DNA of 64,000 nucleotides. It comes from Pseudomonas fluorescens (GTDB lineage: Bacteria > Pseudomonadota > Gammaproteobacteria > Pseudomonadales > Pseudomonadaceae). The DNA is taken from NCBI RefSeq assembly GCF_001623525.1, contig NZ_CP015225.1, positions 3,968,001-4,032,000 of the forward strand. The letters run 5' to 3'. The notes below the pieces were generated by a model, which ran no database searches, had not been told where the DNA came from, and saw nothing but the letters and a program-made list of their open reading frames with translations. Shown here in pieces: positions 59,308 through 64,000 of the stretch (its first letter is position 1; each line of letters opens with the position of its first letter). A program made the translations under genes and the position numbers.

Positions 59308-61406
59308 TCAGTCATCACCCTCCAACTCCAACATGAGCCCGCTCAAACGCTTGACCTTGCGCCGCACCGCCTCCTCGAACACCCCCGCTCGTGGCTCAAT
59401 CAGGCTGAACCATTGCTTGCCCCGGGTAATGGCGGTGTACACCAACTCCTTGGTCAACACCGGGTTCAGCGCATCCGGGAGGATCAACGCGGTATGGGTG
59501 AATTCCGAGCCCTGGGATTTATGCACCGTCATGGCGTACACGGTTTCCACATCATTCAGGCGGCTGGGCAGGACGAAACGCACACCTCCCCGGCCGTCGT
59601 TGCGCGGGAAAGCGACCCGCAGAACCTGTTTGCCGGCATCGGGGCCATCACGCTCGGGCAGCTTGAGGGCGATACCGATATCGCCGTTCATCAGCCCCAG
59701 CCCATAGTCGTTGCGGGTCATCAGCACCGGGCGCCCTTCGTACCACTGGTGATCGCTATCGATAAGGCGGGCCTTGAGCAAGGCGGCGGTGATTCGCAGG
59801 TTCAGTCCTTCGACACCCCATGGCCCTTTGCGCACCGCGCAAAGCAATTGGAATTCGTCGAAGGCCGCCAGGACTTCCCGGGCCCAATCGGTCCAGCAAC
59901 GGTCTTCCAGCGGGCGAGAAATGCTCGGGCGTCGCTGCCTTAGCAGGCTCAGGTAATGTCGATAACCCTGGGGGGCCACCTGGCTTGCCGTCGAGTAACA
60001 GCTTTTCCAATTTTGTATCGTGTTCACTCGCCAATTTCAGGGAAGACAGATCGGCATGCTGCCCTTGCTCCAGCAACTGACGGGCTTTTTCAGGCTGCTG
60101 CTGGTTGACCCAGCGAGCCAGTTGACCGATGCCGCTGCCTTCGCCGAAGCGCCGGGAATGCCTGAGCATGACCACTTGCTGTGCCAGCGGATGAGTGCCG
60201 TCGAGGTCCTGTTGCAGGTCACTGGCTGCCAGGCTTTCACCACTGGCCGATTCAAGCCAGGCTCGGGTCCGGGGGCTGTACCAGCCCTCCTCGGCGTCTC
60301 GACACAAATCCCCCAGCACCGCACCGGCTTCTACAGAGGCCAACTGGTCCTTGTCCCCCCAACAACACCAACCGTGCATGGACCGGCAGTGCATCCAGCA
60401 GATTGGCCATCATCTCCAGGTCAATCATCGACGCTTCATCGACCACCAGCACATCCAGTGGCAAGCGATTGCCTGCATGGTGGCGAAAATGCCGGGTGCC
60501 GGGGCGGCTGCCCAGCAAACGATGGACTGTCGTGACGTCGCAGGGAATCCGTTCGCGCACAGCCTCGTCCACATCCAGGGTCCGGACCTGCTGGCTGATG
60601 GATTCGGTCAGGCGCGCCGCCGCCTTGCCAGTGGGCGCGGCCAGGCGAATCCGCAGCGGCTTCCCGGCCTCGACGGCCGGTGCCTGGAGCAAGGCCAGCA
60701 GGCGTACAACGGTCGTGGTCTTGCCAGTGCCCGGGCCGCCGGTCACGATGCTGAAGGCCCCGCGGGTCGCCAGCGCGCAGGCCAGTTTCTGCCAATCGAT
60801 CGGGCCGCTGGGGTTGGCCGGCCCGAACAACCCGTCCAAACGCTCGCGCAGGTCGCTGGGCGCCGCTTCATGCTCGATAAGCCGTTGACGCAACGCTTCA
60901 TCGATCCGCCGTTCGTAACCCCAGTAGCGGCGCAGATAAAGACGCTTGCCAGAGAGCACCAACGGACGTTGCTGCGCCTCTTCGCTCCCATCCACGGCCA
61001 GGGCCACCAGACGACTGGACGCCAGGGCCTTGCACCAACGGACGCCATCCAGCGTCGCCAATATTTGCGATGGCAACAGCATCGCGCCCGTCTGCAGGTC
61101 ACCCTCGGGAGGCAGCGACAGCGCAAAATCCGGTTCCTTGAGGGTCTCGAACACATCCAGGCAAACATGCCCGTGCCCCAGTTGATGGCTGGTCAACGCA
61201 GCAGCGAGCAGGACCAAAGGATCATCGTCGGGCGCCAGCTCATGGAGGAACGCCACGAATGCCTTGTCCAGGGCGCGCAACCACCCGCGCTCGACCCAGC
61301 GCGTCAGTAACAACAGCAGGTCCTGCGCACGGCTCAAGGGCGCCAACTCCACCAGGCTTTCGTCGTCGGAGGACTTGGGCAGCAGGTCGGCAAAAGAACG
61401 ACTCAT
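59308..61406 (-). pseudogene. recD: Exodeoxyribonuclease V alpha subunit RecD, two frameshifts
   Basis: Helicase subunit of RecBCD. The ATG at 61406 overlaps the recB stop (ATGA). Frame one carries the N-terminus, Walker A GGPGTGKTTT and Walker B VVDEASMIDLEM. It breaks at a C6 run (60355-60360): with five bases it would read LVLLGDKDQLASVEAG, a conserved helicase motif, as the second frame does. That frame breaks again at a G6 run (59970-59975) where five bases would join it to QGYRHYLSLL. The third frame contains the late helicase motifs (VYAMTVHKSQGSEF, VYTAITRGK). All coding content is otherwise intact, about 700 residues. Two single-base gains in homopolymers point to sequencing error, or to a real recD-null if confirmed. 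Confidence 0.88.
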
Positions 61407-64000
61407 AGCAACTCTCCCTGTACCCACGCCGGTTCAGCCTTGGGTTCGCTCGCCCCCTGGAACAGGCGATCCAGTTGTTCGATCAATGCCCGTGGCGGCT
61501 TGGTGAAATACACACCCTGACTGGCTGAGCGGGTTCCGCGAAGGAACAGGTACAACGCGCCGCCGACATGCCGATCGTAGTCGTAATCGGGGAGCCGTGC
61601 CTTGAGCTGGCGATGCAGGGCCAACAGGTACAGCACGTATTGCAGGTCGTAGCGATGGTCCAGGATCGACTGTTCCATGGCCGGTACGGTGTAGGCCATG
61701 TCATCGACACCCAGCCAGTTGGATTTGTAATCGGCCACGTAGTACCGACCGTCGTGCTCGAACGTCAAATCGATGAAGCCCTTGAACATGCCGTTGAGCA
61801 GCACCGGCTCCGCCGCGACGCGGGCCACACCGCCATGGGTGAACCGGCAAACCAGCTGGTCGAGCTTTTGCACATCGACCTTGTGGCTGGCGAACCAGAA
61901 CTCCATCTCCACCTGGAATCGGCTCAAGTGTTCGAGCACCACTGGCGCCTGGTCGTTTCCGACGTGCATGGGCATCTTGATCAGGTGCCGCAGCCAATCG
62001 CTCAACGTGGTGATCCAGCCTTTCCAGCCTCGGCGATTGCAGCGTCGGGCAATGGCATCCTCGATATCCGCTGGTGCCGATGAAAAACCCTCCCCAGCGG
62101 CCCACTCCAGCAGGCCATGGAGGAAAGTGCCGGGGTTGGGGCCACGGGGAAAGCGGTGGATGTCGCCACCGACAGCAAGGGTCTCCCTGGGAGCGTCCGG
62201 GTCCAATCGTTCATCATCGAACAGTTTCTGGGCCTGGGGACTCTCTGGCGCGGTATCGCTGCCTTCGCTCAGGCTTTCGCTGATGCGCAAGGCACTGTAG
62301 GACGCGATCCACCAGTTCTCGCTGGCTTTTCGCAAGGGCACCAAGGGTTCAAGCAACACGGCTTCGTTGCGCGGGGGCCGGTAGTGCTCGTCGGTGGCCT
62401 CGGGCATTGGCTGGTAGCTCACCGCGTCACTGCCTTGTTGCAGGTCTTGCAGCCAACGCCTCAATTCCACCGACTCGGCCAGCGGTGCACCACCGCCCAA
62501 TAGATACCCCAGCGCGGACACATGGAGGATCGAGCGATTGTTGCTGCCCCGCTTGAGATCCGCGACACCTAGCCAGCAGGCATGTTGTGCACGGGTCAGT
62601 GCCACGTAGAGAAGCCGCAGGTCCTCGGCCAGACGCTCGTCATCGGCCTTGGCGATCAATTCGGCAGTGGGCTTGAGGCTGATCTGCGCCTTGTTGGCCT
62701 CATCGTGGTAGTGCAACGGCAATCGACTGCCATCCACCGGTTTCGTCGAGCAGATGAAGGGCAAGAAGACCAACGGATATTCGAGGCCCTTGGACTTGTG
62801 GATCGTGACCACCTTGACCAGTTGCTCATCGCTTTCCAGTCGCAGGATCTGCTCTTCCCCCACTTGCCCGGACAAGGCCAGGTGCTCGGACAAATGCCGG
62901 ATCAAGGCTTGTTCACCATCCAATTCACCGGCGGCCTGTTGCAACAGTTCGCAAAGGTGCAACAAGTTGGTCAGCACCCGCTCGCCATCGCTGCGCGCCA
63001 TCAAGGCCTGGGGCAGTTCGAAATCATGCAGCAGGCGCCGCAACATCGGCAGAACGCCCTGGCTGCGCCAGACCGTACGATAACCGCGGAACTGCATGAC
63101 CCGGGCTTCCCAGGCCAGCTCATCCTGATTGAGACGCTCCAGCTCCGTCAGCGCCAGGTTCAACGTGATGCTGGCCAGGGCCGCCCGTAGCGGTCGCTCG
63201 GCATCCGGCTCGGCACAGGCCCTGAGCCAGATCAGCAAATCCCGCGCTTCCTGCGAGGCAAAGACCGAATCCTTGTCGGACAGATACACACTGCGCACGC
63301 CCCGCGCGGACAACGCGTCTCGCACCGCCTGCGCTTCTTTACCATCGCGCACCAGGATGGCGATATCTGCCGGGCGCACGCCTCGCAGCACTTTTCCATC
63401 GACCGTGAAGCCGTCGCGTCCCGACTGGCCGCCGTTGAGCAACGCCGTGATCTCACTGGCGCAGGCGGCCGCCATGGATTGTCGATACACCGCACCGGAA
63501 AGTGGCTGGTCCGACGACAGGTGCCAGATGTTCAGCGCCGCGACCGCCTGCCCAGCGACCTGCAAGGACTCCTTGCGCCCCTGGGACTCAACGGACAGGA
63601 ACGGCACCGGGTTCTCGCCCGAAGGTTCACGGAACAGAAAGGCGCCACGGCCCTTCGGGCGGGACTCGGCCTTCTGGAAAATATGATTTACCGCACCCAC
63701 CATGGCATGGCTGGAACGGAAATTCGTGCCCAGCGTGTGCAGCCTGCCAGCAGTGGCTTCGCGAGCGCGCAGGTAGGTATAGATGTCGGCACCGCGAAAA
63801 GCGTAGATCGCCTGCTTCGGATCGCCGATCAGGAAAAGTCCGGTCCCAGGGTCGTTGTCTTCGATACGGTAGATGCTTTCGAAGATGCGGTATTGAACCG
63901 GGTCGGTGTCCTGGAACTCATCGATCAGCGCCACCGGAAACTGTTCGCGGATCAGGCTCGCCAGACGCTCGCCGCCGTCGGCCTGCAGGGCCGCATCGAG
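61403..64000 (-). CDS. recB: Exodeoxyribonuclease V beta subunit RecB (C-terminal part)
   Basis: UvrD-type helicase and nuclease subunit of RecBCD; the N-terminus lies beyond 64000. The visible ~865 residues contain helicase motif II (LIDEFQDTDPVQY), motif III (LFLIGDPKQAIYAFRGAD), motif V (VVTIHKSKGLEYPLV), motif VI (LLYVALTRAQHA) and the C-terminal RecB nuclease domain. That domain has His in GTFLHGLLEWA, Asp in GFIDLTF and the Asp/Lys pair in VADYKSN. The frame is intact throughout and open at the window edge. RecBCD repairs double-strand breaks and degrades linear phage DNA; recD follows immediately. Confidence 0.95.
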   Translation of the reverse strand, partial: LDAALQADGGERLASLIREQFPVALIDEFQDTDPVQYRIFESIYRIEDNDPGTGLFLIGDPKQAIYAFRGADIYTYLRAREATAGRLHTLGTNFRSSHAMVGAVNHIFQKAESRPKGRGAFLFREPSGENPVPFLSVESQGRKESLQVAGQAVAALNIWHLSSDQPLSGAVYRQSMAAACASEITALLNGGQSGRDGFTVDGKVLRGVRPADIAILVRDGKEAQAVRDALSARGVRSVYLSDKDSVFASQEARDLLIWLRACAEPDAERPLRAALASITLNLALTELERLNQDELAWEARVMQFRGYRTVWRSQGVLPMLRRLLHDFELPQALMARSDGERVLTNLLHLCELLQQAAGELDGEQALIRHLSEHLALSGQVGEEQILRLESDEQLVKVVTIHKSKGLEYPLVFLPFICSTKPVDGSRLPLHYHDEANKAQISLKPTAELIAKADDERLAEDLRLLYVALTRAQHACWLGVADLKRGSNNRSILHVSALGYLLGGGAPLAESVELRRWLQDLQQGSDAVSYQPMPEATDEHYRPPRNEAVLLEPLVPLRKASENWWIASYSALRISESLSEGSDTAPESPQAQKLFDDERLDPDAPRETLAVGGDIHRFPRGPNPGTFLHGLLEWAAGEGFSSAPADIEDAIARRCNRRGWKGWITTLSDWLRHLIKMPMHVGNDQAPVVLEHLSRFQVEMEFWFASHKVDVQKLDQLVCRFTHGGVARVAAEPVLLNGMFKGFIDLTFEHDGRYYVADYKSNWLGVDDMAYTVPAMEQSILDHRYDLQYVLYLLALHRQLKARLPDYDYDRHVGGALYLFLRGTRSASQGVYFTKPPRALIEQLDRLFQGASEPKAEPAWVQGELL

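Overview
The window looks like a chromosome segment of a plant- or soil-associated Pseudomonas of the fluorescens group. The grounds are high G+C with strong codon bias, Pseudomonas-type REP sequences (GGCGAGGGAGCTTGCTCCC), an aws/yfi cyclic-di-GMP operon, mmsAB, and a PipR-type plant-signal locus. This assignment comes from gene content read by eye, not from a database search.

Layout. (1) 1-9183, minus strand: a two-partner secretion system, with the TpsB pore upstream of a very large FhaB/CdiA-type exoprotein whose C-terminus lies beyond base 1 and whose frame breaks at a C6 run at 2900. (2) 9359-17459: a plant-signal module. A LuxR-solo regulator sits between two proline-iminopeptidase-like hydrolases, and the second heads a tightly overlapping operon for a complete peptide-type ABC importer. 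(3) 17510-24596: a stand-alone M41-like metallopeptidase, catalase-peroxidase KatG, a PAP2/histidine phosphatase pair and a chemoreceptor. (4) 24959-39393: a four-gene insecticidal Tc toxin operon (split TcA, TcB, TcC). The TcC hypervariable end carries a YwqJ-like HAE...CxxC deaminase signature. (5) 39400-54550: metabolic and regulatory genes, including a glyoxalase, a D-aminoacylase/RpiR/GntP cluster, a SulP transporter, an NAD-dependent epimerase/dehydratase, three LysR regulators, divergent mdaB/ygiN, a TauE/SafE exporter, a cupin, and mmsBA with a divergent LysR. (6) About 54435-56747: a roughly 2.2 kb low-G+C insert at the 3' end of that LysR gene, carrying a Septu-like ATPase and HNH nuclease pair. 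A diverged duplicate of the LysR 3' end lies on its far side. (7) 56824-59168, minus strand: awsXRO (yfiRNB). (8) 59308-64000, minus strand: recD, with two single-base frameshifts in homopolymers, and the C-terminal part of recB.

Themes. Several modules face eukaryotic hosts or rival bacteria: plant-signal sensing and peptide uptake, Tc toxin, contact-dependent or adhesin exoprotein, and peroxide defence. Others concern surface life (cyclic-di-GMP) and phage defence. All three frame breaks fall in 6-base G/C runs, which makes assembly error a serious alternative to real gene decay. No tRNA, rRNA, CRISPR array, integrase or insertion sequence was recognised.
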